Assembly: GCA_963591995.1 (NCBI GenBank)
Contig: CAVAUJ010000052.1
Coordinates: 1-17,600 of the forward strand
DNA length: 17,600 bases
Reading direction: 5' to 3'
Source: CAG-791 sp963591995
GTDB lineage: Bacteria; Bacillota; Clostridia; Lachnospirales; Lachnospiraceae
Below, in pieces: positions 1 through 6,758 of the stretch. The notes beneath the pieces are model-generated. The model had not been told where the DNA came from. It did no database searches and was given only the letters and a program-made list of their open reading frames with translations. The position numbers were made by a program, and so were the translations under genes. The stretch's first letter is position 1, and the number at the start of each line of letters is the position of its first letter.

Positions 1-4
1 AGGG

Positions 5-27
5 GACGCCTCGCGGGCGGGCGTCTT
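5..27 (+). terminator. Possible weak terminator of an upstream gene
   Basis: GACGCC at 5-10 pairs with GGCGTC at 20-25 around a 9-base G/C-rich loop. There is no proper T-tract after it (TTGTC only), and the ptsH -35 box starts at its 3' edge. It could be the end of a gene lying left of the window. Weak evidence. Confidence 0.25.
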
Positions 28-54
28 GTCACCGCAGAGCGAATCTGCTATCAT
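26..54 (+). promoter_or_regulatory. Vegetative sigma promoter for ptsH
   Basis: TTGTCA (26-31) and TATCAT (49-54) are separated by exactly 17 bases, each matching 5 of 6 consensus positions. Transcription would begin near 61, giving a leader of about 86 bases before ptsH. The leader holds a small CCGCA/TGCGG stem (73-86). I see no recognisable riboswitch in it. Confidence 0.7.
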
Positions 55-146
55 AATCAACACGCTTTGATGCCGCATCCGTGCGGAAGCGGACACGAAG
101 GAAATGCTGATTTTATCGGCGTCTCCCAAAGGGCGAGGGGACAGGA

Positions 147-410
147 ATGGTTAGTCATAAGGTCATTATCAAGAATCCAACAGGTCTGCATCTGCGTCCG
201 GCCGGTATCCTATGTAAGGAAGCGATGGAGTTCAAATCACTGATCACATTTCAGTTCAGAGATACAACCGCGAACGCGAAGAGTGTGCTGTCAGTCCTCG
301 GCGCGTGCGTAAAATCAGGTGATGAGATTGAGCTTTTCTGTGACGGTCCGGACGAGGAGGAGGCCCTGGCCTCTTTGATGTCATTAATCGAAGGCGGACT
401 TGGAGAATAG
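147..410 (+). CDS. ptsH: HPr phosphocarrier protein of the sugar phosphotransferase system
   Basis: This 87-residue cytoplasmic protein carries phosphate from enzyme I to the sugar-specific EIIA proteins. It has full HPr length. The active-site motif GLHLRPAG places the phosphorylated histidine at His15, and AKSVLSVLG places Ser46, the HPr kinase site used by Gram-positive bacteria for catabolite control. Both regulatory residues are intact, so this looks like true HPr and not a divergent Crh or Npr paralogue. The ATG at 147 follows AGGGG (136-140) with a 6-base gap. It has its own promoter and terminator. Its usual partner ptsI is not adjacent but lies 11.6 kb downstream on the same strand. 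Confidence 0.95.
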   Translation: MVSHKVIIKNPTGLHLRPAGILCKEAMEFKSLITFQFRDTTANAKSVLSVLGACVKSGDEIELFCDGPDEEEALASLMSLIEGGLGE

Positions 411-430
411 CGTCAGGAAAGGAAACGATG

Positions 431-461
431 ACCTGCCCGGCTTGTATCCGGGCAGGTTTTT
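431..461 (+). terminator. Intrinsic terminator after ptsH, abutting leuA
   Basis: A perfect 10-bp stem, ACCTGCCCGG (431-440) with CCGGGCAGGT (448-457), has a 7-base loop and is followed by T457-461. The leuA ribosome binding site begins only 8 bases later (469-473), so no promoter fits between. It is either a partial terminator that lowers leuA expression or a regulated attenuator. Confidence 0.85.
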
Positions 462-479
462 GCGTTATGGAGGATGAAG

Positions 480-2177
480 ATGAAGAACGTAGAGCGTTAT
501 CAGAGAGTTCCGGTCATGCATTATCCGGAGAGAGAGTGGCCGAACAAGGAGATTCAGGGGGCACCCATCTGGGTGAGCGTGGACCTGCGTGACGGAAATC
601 AGGCACTGGTGGATCCGATGGTCGTCTCGGAAAAGCTCGAGCTGTGGAACCTTCTGATGAAGCTGGGCTTCAAGGAAGTGGAGGTCGGTTTCCCGGCGGC
701 CAGTCAGATCGAGTTTGATTTTATCCGCAAGCTGATCGAGGAGGACCGCATTCCGGAGGATGTCCGCATTCAGGTACTGTCCCAGTGCAGGAAGGAGCAG
801 ATTGACCGCACCTTCGAATGCATCGAGGGCTGCCGGCAGGCCATTGTGCATATCTACAATTCAACCTCTACGCTGCAGCGGGACGTGGTTTTCGGAAAGA
901 GCATGGAGGAGATCAAGGAGATCGCAGTACAGGGCACCCGTTGGGTGAAGGAAAAGGCGGCGAACTTCCCCGGAAAGATCACGCTGGAATATTCGCCGGA
1001 GAGCTTTACGGGAACCGAGATGGACTATGCGGTGGAGGTGTGCACGGCGGTACAGGACGTGTGGCAGCCCACAAGGGAAGATCCGATCATCTTCAACCTT
1101 CCGTCAACGGTGGAGATGACGACGCCCAACGTATATGCGGACCAGATTGAGTACTGCAGCAGGCATTTTAAGAACCGTGAGGCCATCATTCTGAGCGTGC
1201 ATCCCCACAATGACCGGGGAGAAGGAGTGGCGGCGACCGAGCTCGCCCTGCTGGCCGGAGCGGACCGCGTGGAGGGAACACTCCTCGGCAACGGCGAGCG
1301 GACCGGCAACGTGGACATTCTGAATGTGGCCTACAACATGTTTTCCCAGGGAATCGAGCCGGAGCTGAACCTGGAGAACATCAACGAGATCATCGATGTG
1401 TGCGAGCGCGTCACGAAGATGCGCGTGGATGCGCGTCATCCGTATGCGGGCAAGCTGGTATTCACCGCATTCTCCGGCTCGCACCAGGATGCCATCAACA
1501 AGGGCGTGGCTGCGATGCAAAGCCGCCGGTCCGCAATCTGGCAGGTGCCGTACCTCACGATTGATCCGGCAGACATCGGACGGAAGTATGAGCCGATTGT
1601 CCGCATCAATTCGCAGTCCGGAAAGGGCGGCGTGGCTTTTGTCATGGACACCTATTTCGGATTCAAGCTCCCGAAGACCATGCAGCGTGAATTCGCCGAT
1701 GTGGTGCAATCCGCCAGCGAGAAGGAAGGGGAGGTTCCGCCGGAGGAGATCATGCAGATGTTCCGCGAGGAATATCTGGACCGCAAGGAGCCGCTCCATT
1801 TCCGCAAGCTCCAGGTGGTGGAGCTCGGAGACGGCGGAAAGACCGAGTTCGATACGCAGGTTACGGTGGAGTTCACGGACTGCGGCATTACGCGGAGCTT
1901 CACGGCAGTCGGAAACGGACCGCTGGACGCGGTGCGCCGCGGCCTGCACGAGCGGTTTGATTACGACATCCGCATTCTGGATTACGAGGAGCACGCCCTG
2001 AAGGCGGGCTCGGATTCCCAGGCGGCAGCCTACATCCACCTGCTGGATTCCCACAGCGGCAAGACGACCTACGGCGTGGGTGTCAGCTCCAATATCACAA
2101 GAGCATCCGTCCGTGCGATCTTCTCTGCCATGAATCGTCTGGGGCTTGGCGTGAAGGAGAGCTTTGCGAACTTTTGA
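480..2177 (+). CDS. leuA: 2-isopropylmalate synthase (long, type 2 LeuA)
   Basis: Catalyses the first committed step of leucine synthesis, condensing acetyl-CoA with 2-oxoisovalerate. At about 565 residues it matches the long alpha-IPMS form with an N-terminal TIM barrel and a C-terminal leucine-sensing domain. The metal and catalytic motifs are visible: SVDLRDGNQ near residue 38, HPHNDRG (His241, His243) and GNGERTGN. The C-terminal domain carries GNGPLDAV. An ATG also exists at 474, but GGAGG (469-473) touches it; ATG 480 has a 6-base gap and is preferred. No leuB, leuC or leuD follows. Instead a thioesterase, proS and cca are downstream. No T-box leader fits between ptsH and leuA, so the usual amino-acid-responsive control is not visible here. 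Confidence 0.93.
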   Translation: MKNVERYQRVPVMHYPEREWPNKEIQGAPIWVSVDLRDGNQALVDPMVVSEKLELWNLLMKLGFKEVEVGFPAASQIEFDFIRKLIEEDRIPEDVRIQVLSQCRKEQIDRTFECIEGCRQAIVHIYNSTSTLQRDVVFGKSMEEIKEIAVQGTRWVKEKAANFPGKITLEYSPESFTGTEMDYAVEVCTAVQDVWQPTREDPIIFNLPSTVEMTTPNVYADQIEYCSRHFKNREAIILSVHPHNDRGEGVAATELALLAGADRVEGTLLGNGERTGNVDILNVAYNMFSQGIEPELNLENINEIIDVCERVTKMRVDARHPYAGKLVFTAFSGSHQDAINKGVAAMQSRRSAIWQVPYLTIDPADIGRKYEPIVRINSQSGKGGVAFVMDTYFGFKLPKTMQREFADVVQSASEKEGEVPPEEIMQMFREEYLDRKEPLHFRKLQVVELGDGGKTEFDTQVTVEFTDCGITRSFTAVGNGPLDAVRRGLHERFDYDIRILDYEEHALKAGSDSQAAAYIHLLDSHSGKTTYGVGVSSNITRASVRAIFSAMNRLGLGVKESFANF

Positions 2178-2211
2178 GCAGGCAGGGCAGGCGAAAAGGA
2201 AAGGAACCGGA

Positions 2212-2622
2212 ATGGCGGAGCAAAACGAGACACAGCTGGAGGAGCTGAAGGAACGGCTGCAGAAAATTCCTTATATTCAGTATAATGGCATGGTAATCGA
2301 CCGGATCGGCCCGGACAGTGCCGCGATGCACGTGGATATGCGCCACGAATTCGAGAATCCCTACGGCATGGCCCACGGAGGACTGCTGTTCACCTTGATG
2401 GACACGACGGCAGGAACCACGGCCCGGGCGGACGGACGCAGATATGTGACATTGAACGCCAATGTGAATTATCTTCGCAGCGGGAAGGGAACGGGAAGGA
2501 TTACCTCCTGCGGGAAGATTGTACACAGAGGCAGGACCACGGCGGTGGTGGACGTATCGGTGCGGGATGAGGAGGAACGGCTCCTGTGCACGGGAACCGT
2601 TACCATGTTCTGCCTCGACTGA
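2212..2622 (+). CDS. PaaI-type hotdog-fold thioesterase
   Basis: A 136-residue single hotdog-domain protein, likely a cytoplasmic acyl-CoA thioesterase of the PaaI/YbgC-like superfamily. The signature is GMAHGGLLFTLMDTTAG: His55 with HGG on the central helix and Asp64 in the position of the usual catalytic acid. The following NANVNYLRSG and GRTTAVVDVSV strands also fit PaaI proteins. The reading frame stays open upstream to a TTG at 2164 that overlaps leuA, but ATG 2212 follows an AGGAAAGGAA purine tract (2197-2206) and gives the normal family length. It lies 34 bases after leuA and 36 before proS, so it is probably cotranscribed. The physiological substrate cannot be told from sequence. Confidence 0.82.
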   Translation: MAEQNETQLEELKERLQKIPYIQYNGMVIDRIGPDSAAMHVDMRHEFENPYGMAHGGLLFTLMDTTAGTTARADGRRYVTLNANVNYLRSGKGTGRITSCGKIVHRGRTTAVVDVSVRDEEERLLCTGTVTMFCLD

Positions 2623-2658
2623 ATCGAGGCGCGAGAATCCAGACAGAAGGAGAAGCAA

Positions 2659-4092
2659 ATGGCGGAGCAGAAGAAACTGGTGGCTGAGATTACCTCAATG
2701 GACGAGGACTTCACCCAGTGGTACACCGATGTGTGCACGAAGGCGGAGCTGATCGGATATTCCCACATCAAGGGCTTTACGATTTTCAAACCGGCGGGCT
2801 ATGCGTTGTGGGAGGCAATCCGGGATCATCTGGACAGACGGTTTAAGGCAACCGGCGTGCAGAATGTTTACATGCCGCTGCTGATCCCGGAGAGCCTGCT
2901 CGCGAAGGAAGGCGAGCTGGTGAACGGCTTTGCGCCGGAGGTGGCCTGGGTGACCGCCGGCGGGAACGAGCCGCTGACGGAGCGGCTGTGCGTGCGCCCC
3001 ACATCGGAGACCGTTTTCTCGGATTTCTACAAGGATGATGTCCATTCCTATCGCGACCTTCCGAGACTCTACAACCAGTGGTGCTCGGTTGTGCGCTGGG
3101 AAAAGGAAACGCGTCCGTTCCTTCGCTCCCGGGAATTCCTGTGGCAGGAGGGCCATACCATTCACGCCACGAAGGAGGAGGCAGAGGAGAGAACGCAGCA
3201 GATGCTGAACGTCTATGCGGATTTCCTGGCGGAGGATGTTGCGATCCCGACGATCAAGGGACGCAAAACCGACAAGGAGAAGTTCGCCGGTGCGGAGGCC
3301 ACCTATACCATCGAGGCACTGATGCATGACGGAAGAGCCCTGCAGTCCGGCACCAGCCATTTCTTCGGACAGAAGTTCGCAGAGGCCTACGACATTACCT
3401 TTACGGACAAGGACAATAAGCTCAAACACGTGTGGCAGACCTCCTGGGGCATGACGACCCGCATCATCGGTGCCATGATCATGGTGCACGGAGACAACCG
3501 CGGACTGGTCATTCCTCCCAGAATTGCGCCCACGCAGGTGTGCATCATTCCGATTCAGCAGAGAAAGGAAGGCGTTCTGGAGAAGGCCTATGCGATGCGC
3601 GATCTGCTGTCCAATTTCCGCGTGAAGGTGGACGATTCGGACAAGAGCCCGGGCTATAAGTTCGCAGAACAGGAAATGCGCGGAATTCCGCTGCGTGTGG
3701 AGGTCGGCCCGAGAGATATCGAAAACGGCGTCTGCGTGATCGTTCGCCGGGATACCTCCGAGAAGACAGAGGTCCGGATCGAGGAGCTGGAGAGCAGAAT
3801 CGCCGAACTTCTGCCGCAGATGCAGCAGGATATGTACCGCCGTGCCAAGGAGCTGCTGGAGAGCAAGACCTATGTCGCGCATGATGCGGAGGAGTTCCGG
3901 CATCTGTTCGAAGAGAAAACCGGCTTCGTCAAGGCCATGTGGTGCGGCGACCGGGCCTGTGAGGATGCCATCAAGGAGAAATACGGCGTCACCAGCCGGT
4001 GCATCCCCTTTGAGCAGGAGCAGATCGCAGGCACCTGTGTCTGCTGCGGTAAGCCGGCCGCCAAGATGGTTTACTGGGGAAAAGCATATTGA
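2659..4092 (+). CDS. proS: Prolyl-tRNA synthetase, short type 3 (archaeal/eukaryal-like)
   Basis: Charges tRNA-Pro with proline. At 477 residues it is the ProS type 3 form, lacking the inserted editing domain of the longer bacterial type. Class II motifs are visible: RPTSETVF, motif 2 around RWEKETRPFLRSREFLWQEGHT, and the motif 3 region GDNRGLVIPPRIAP. The C-terminal zinc-binding domain is complete, with Cys429, Cys434, Cys460 and Cys463 (CX4C and CX2C), and the protein ends in the tyrosine typical of this family. ATG 2659 follows AAGGAG (2647-2652) by 6 bases. Its stop codon overlaps the cca start. Lack of the editing domain means mischarged Ala-tRNA-Pro would have to be cleared by a separate deacylase, not seen here. 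Confidence 0.95.
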   Translation: MAEQKKLVAEITSMDEDFTQWYTDVCTKAELIGYSHIKGFTIFKPAGYALWEAIRDHLDRRFKATGVQNVYMPLLIPESLLAKEGELVNGFAPEVAWVTAGGNEPLTERLCVRPTSETVFSDFYKDDVHSYRDLPRLYNQWCSVVRWEKETRPFLRSREFLWQEGHTIHATKEEAEERTQQMLNVYADFLAEDVAIPTIKGRKTDKEKFAGAEATYTIEALMHDGRALQSGTSHFFGQKFAEAYDITFTDKDNKLKHVWQTSWGMTTRIIGAMIMVHGDNRGLVIPPRIAPTQVCIIPIQQRKEGVLEKAYAMRDLLSNFRVKVDDSDKSPGYKFAEQEMRGIPLRVEVGPRDIENGVCVIVRRDTSEKTEVRIEELESRIAELLPQMQQDMYRRAKELLESKTYVAHDAEEFRHLFEEKTGFVKAMWCGDRACEDAIKEKYGVTSRCIPFEQEQIAGTCVCCGKPAAKMVYWGKAY

Positions 4093-5456
4093 TTCAGGAA
4101 AAAGGGACAATTTCGATAGAGATTCCCTCCGGTGCTGCCCGCATTCTCGAAACGCTGGCGGCAGCCGGATACGAGGCCTATGTTGTGGGAGGCTGTGTTC
4201 GCGACAGTCTCCTGCAGCGGCAGCCGGATGACTGGGACATTACGACCTCGGCGACGCCGGAGGCCGTGAAGTCCCTTTTTCGTCGTACCGTGGATACCGG
4301 CATTCAGCATGGAACCGTCACGGTGCGGATGGAGAAGGAAAGCTATGAGGTCACGACCTACCGGGTGGACGGAGATTATGCGGACGGGAGACATCCGACA
4401 CAGGTAACCTTCACGCCGAGCCTGCGGGAGGATCTGATGCGCCGTGATTTCACCATCAATGCCATGGCATACAGCCCCGCCGAGGGACTGGTGGACGAGT
4501 TTGACGGCAGCGGGGATCTGCAGCGGGGGATCATCCGCGCCGTGGGAGATCCGGTGCAGCGTTTTGGGGAGGATGCACTGCGCATGATGCGGGCGGTGCG
4601 TTTTGCCGCCCAGCTGGGCTTTCGGATTGAGGACGCAACCCGCCAGGGAATCCGTGACCTTTGCGGCAACCTGCGGCTGGTGAGTGCGGAGAGAATTCGC
4701 GTGGAGCTGGAGAAGCTCCTGTGTTCACCGCATCCGGGAGAGCTGCGGGAGCTGTACCGTCTCGGGCTCATGGATGTGTTCCTGCCGGAGCTGTCGACCT
4801 GCATGCGCTGCGGGCAGAACAGCCCGCACCACTGTGATACGGTCGGCGAGCATATCATTCATTCGACAGAAGCGGTTCGGAATGACCGGGTCCTTCGTCT
4901 GACCATGCTGTTCCATGATATCGCAAAGCCCCTGGTGAAAACGACGGATGAGGACGGGCGGGATCATTTTCGCGGGCATGTCCGCAGAAGCGCCGAAATG
5001 GCCGATGGCATTCTGCGAAGACTCAAATATGACAATGACACACGCAAAACGGTGGTAAAGCTGATCGCCTGGCATGATCAGAGCATGGGAGAGAGCCGCA
5101 CGGATCTGCGGCGGAAGCTCTCGGAGCTGGGGGCAGAGTATTTCCCGCTTCTGATGGAGGTGAAGCGGGCGGATCTGGAGGCCCAGTCGGATTATCGGCG
5201 CGAGGAGAAGCGCGCGGCCGTTGATCGCTGGGTTCGTGAATGGGAGGAGATTCGCGCTGCGAAGGATGCGCTTACGATTGCGGACCTTACTGTGAGCGGG
5301 AAGGACCTGATCGCAATGGGGATGCATCCCGGCCTGCAGGTGGGTGAGATTCTCCGCTCCATGCTGGAGGATGTGCTGGAATTTCCGGAGCACAATACCA
5401 GGGAGTATTTGCTGGAAAACCTTGCAAACAAAGGGTTTCTTGACAAACAAAGGTAA
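4089..5456 (+). CDS. cca: CCA-adding tRNA nucleotidyltransferase with HD domain
   Basis: A 455-residue class II tRNA nucleotidyltransferase that builds or repairs the 3' CCA end of tRNA. The N-terminal catalytic core shows VVGGCVRDSL, with the metal-binding pair Asp48 and Asp50 in DDWDIT, then MRRDFTINAMA and the neck motif RFGEDALRMMRAVRFAAQLGF. An HD domain follows (LTMLFHDIAKP, His276-Asp277). The start is a TTG at 4089 whose last bases form the proS stop TGA (TTGA overlap), with GGGGA at 4076-4080 upstream, so translation is probably coupled to proS. Whether it adds all of CCA or only part cannot be judged without comparison. Its 3' end contains the hup promoter. Confidence 0.9.
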   Translation: MIQEKGTISIEIPSGAARILETLAAAGYEAYVVGGCVRDSLLQRQPDDWDITTSATPEAVKSLFRRTVDTGIQHGTVTVRMEKESYEVTTYRVDGDYADGRHPTQVTFTPSLREDLMRRDFTINAMAYSPAEGLVDEFDGSGDLQRGIIRAVGDPVQRFGEDALRMMRAVRFAAQLGFRIEDATRQGIRDLCGNLRLVSAERIRVELEKLLCSPHPGELRELYRLGLMDVFLPELSTCMRCGQNSPHHCDTVGEHIIHSTEAVRNDRVLRLTMLFHDIAKPLVKTTDEDGRDHFRGHVRRSAEMADGILRRLKYDNDTRKTVVKLIAWHDQSMGESRTDLRRKLSELGAEYFPLLMEVKRADLEAQSDYRREEKRAAVDRWVREWEEIRAAKDALTIADLTVSGKDLIAMGMHPGLQVGEILRSMLEDVLEFPEHNTREYLLENLANKGFLDKQR

Positions 5457-5468
5457 ACCACGTATATA
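5440..5468 (+). promoter_or_regulatory. Promoter for hup, inside the 3' end of cca
   Basis: A perfect -35 TTGACA (5440-5445) is followed after 17 bases by TATATA (5463-5468). The -35 lies in the last codons of cca and the -10 just after its stop. Transcription would start near 5475, leaving a leader of about 58 bases before hup. An alternative -10, also TATATA (5465-5470), would give a 19-base spacer. Confidence 0.7.
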
Positions 5469-5532
5469 TAGACATGTACTGAACGAAATACGAGGGCAGG
5501 TGCCCGACAATGGATCTAGGAGGATTTACGAA

Positions 5533-5808
5533 ATGAACAAAACCGAACTTGTAGCTGCGATCGCTGAGGCGACAGATCTTAGCAAACAGCAGGCTGAGGC
5601 AGCTTTGAAGGCTTTTGTAGGAACGGTTACGGAGGAACTGAAGAACGGCGGAAAGGTCCAGATCGTCGGATTCGGCACCTTTGAGGTATCGGAGAGAGCA
5701 GCCAGAGAGGGACGCAACCCGCACACCGGCGAGACAATGGAGATCAAGGCTTCCAAGGCTCCGAAGTTCAAGGCCGGCAAGGCACTCAAGGATGAGATCA
5801 ACGCGTAA
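5533..5808 (+). CDS. hup: HU family DNA-binding protein
   Basis: A 91-residue histone-like protein that bends and compacts DNA as a dimer. The start MNKTELVAAIAEATDLS, the central VQIVGFGTFEV and the DNA-binding arm GRNPHTGETMEI with a basic C-terminus (APKFKAGKALKD) are diagnostic of HU/IHF proteins, and the length is normal. The frame is open further upstream to 5344, overlapping cca, but ATG 5533 follows a strong AGGAGG (5518-5523) with a 9-base gap and gives the exact HU length. It has a dedicated promoter and a terminator-like hairpin directly after it, as expected for an abundant protein at the head of an operon of less-expressed genes. Confidence 0.96.
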   Translation: MNKTELVAAIAEATDLSKQQAEAALKAFVGTVTEELKNGGKVQIVGFGTFEVSERAAREGRNPHTGETMEIKASKAPKFKAGKALKDEINA

Positions 5809-5856
5809 TTTTCGCGGAGCTTCATCGATAACAGAAGATGGAAAGATGACAGTGCG

Positions 5857-5889
5857 ATGTCCGGGGAAGCAATTCTCCGGACGTTTTTT
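5857..5889 (+). terminator. Intrinsic terminator after hup, abutting rqcP
   Basis: GTCCGGGGAA (5859-5868) pairs with TTCTCCGGAC (5873-5882), including one G-T wobble, around a GCAA tetraloop of the GNRA type, and T5884-5889 follows. The AGGAG of rqcP begins at 5892. No promoter fits after it, so the genes from rqcP to ftsH must depend on readthrough of this element or on an unseen promoter upstream. Confidence 0.82.
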
Positions 5890-5909
5890 GCAGGAGAACA
5901 GAAACGGAT

Positions 5910-6149
5910 ATGCGGCTGGATAAATATCTTAAGGTTTCAAGACTGATCAAACGGCGAACCGTGGCGAACGAAGCCTGTGACAACGGACGCGTGACGTTGA
6001 ACGGAAAGACGGCGCGGGCGAGCACGGAGGTAAAGCCGGGCGATGTGATCGGGATTTCCTTCGGCGACAAGGAAGTGAAGGCCGAAATCCTTGCCGTCCA
6101 GGAAACCGTCCGCAAGGATGCCGCGGGTGAGCTGTTCCGTTATATTTGA
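5910..6149 (+). CDS. rqcP: S4-domain RNA-binding protein RqcP
   Basis: A 79-residue protein consisting almost entirely of an S4 RNA-binding domain (MRLDKYLKVSRLIKRRTVANEA, then GRVTLNGKTARAS and VKPGDVI). It matches the Hsp15/YabO family. In Bacillus subtilis YabO is RqcP, which acts with RqcH on stalled large ribosomal subunits to elongate C-terminal alanine tails for ribosome quality control. Position after hup and before the divIC-like gene is the conserved Firmicutes location of yabO. The nearest good ribosome binding site, AGGAG (5892-5896), is 13 bases from ATG 5910, which is longer than usual and may make translation inefficient. Confidence 0.88.
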   Translation: MRLDKYLKVSRLIKRRTVANEACDNGRVTLNGKTARASTEVKPGDVIGISFGDKEVKAEILAVQETVRKDAAGELFRYI

Positions 6150-6185
6150 TTCCGGGACGGCGGACGGATAAGAGGGTGTCACGAA

Positions 6186-6758
6186 ATGGTGAAGGGCAGG
6201 CGCAAAATTAAATATCAGAAGAAAGCCCAGAACCGATTCAGCATGGCGCTGGCCACAACCGTTATGGTTGCGATTGTAGCAGGGGTCGTCGTGAAGGGCT
6301 TTCAGCTGCGGACACAGCTGCAGGAGTACGAGAAAACCAAGGCCAGTCTGCAGGAGCAGATTGATGCGGAGGAGTCCCGCACACAGGAGCTGGAAGAGTA
6401 TTCCAAATATACGCAGACAGATGAGTACGTGGAGAAGGTGGCAAGGGAGAAGCTCGGGCTGGTGAAAAAAGGCGAGATTATTTTCCGGAATACCGGCGAG
6501 GCCGCGGACACATCGGGAACCGGCGGAGCTGCAGCCGGCGGAGACAACAGCACCTCTGCCGCGGCCGCCACGGGTGAGACAACGGAAACGACCGGCACAT
6601 CGGACAGTGAAGACACCGCCGCGGCCGCAGAAGCGGAGAATACCACAGAAGCGGAGAACGTCACAGAGGCGGAAGTGACAGGCGGGACGGCAGCAGGCAC
6701 GGAATCCGGTGCCGAGGAGAATCCGGCGGGAACCTCCGCCGCGCAAGGGCAGGAATGA
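6186..6758 (+). CDS. DivIC/FtsL-like septum formation initiator with long acidic tail
   Basis: A 190-residue single-pass membrane protein related to DivIC/FtsB, part of the division-site complex with FtsL and FtsQ/DivIB. It has a short basic cytoplasmic N-terminus (1-19), one membrane segment (about 20-38), a coiled coil (about 40-72) and the DivIC motif YVEKVAREKLGLVKKGEIIF (81-100). Family members normally end close to here; this one continues for about 90 residues of Ala, Thr, Glu, Gly and Ser with almost no hydrophobic residues, probably disordered and outside the membrane. The DNA for the tail contains 18-base tandem repeats. ATG 6186 follows an AGAGGG purine tract. Its stop overlaps tilS in an ATGA. 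divIC is the likely orthologue by position. Confidence 0.82.
   Translation: MVKGRRKIKYQKKAQNRFSMALATTVMVAIVAGVVVKGFQLRTQLQEYEKTKASLQEQIDAEESRTQELEEYSKYTQTDEYVEKVAREKLGLVKKGEIIFRNTGEAADTSGTGGAAAGGDNSTSAAAATGETTETTGTSDSEDTAAAAEAENTTEAENVTEAEVTGGTAAGTESGAEENPAGTSAAQGQE
6633..6680 (+). repeat. 18-base imperfect tandem repeat in the divIC-like tail
   Basis: Units 6633-6650 and 6651-6668 differ at four positions and are followed by a partial third unit (6669-6680). They encode AENTTE, AENVTE and AEVT. This is a likely slippage-prone segment that has lengthened the disordered tail. Confidence 0.7.

Noticed and set aside
411..473. A T-box or leucine attenuator before leuA
   Set aside because: The gap is too short for a T-box, and the short frame there has no leucine cluster. 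Only a plain terminator hairpin is clear.
2695..4110. A 471-codon minus-strand frame opposite proS, with similar ones at 1104-2054, 7939-9285, 9466-10827 and 14026-15117
   Set aside because: All share the same relative frame to a certain plus-strand gene, as expected in G+C-rich coding DNA. None shows a known motif.
5344..5532. Upstream extension of the hup reading frame into cca
   Set aside because: The extra 63 codons are a shadow of cca; HU length and the AGGAGG site fix the start at 5533.
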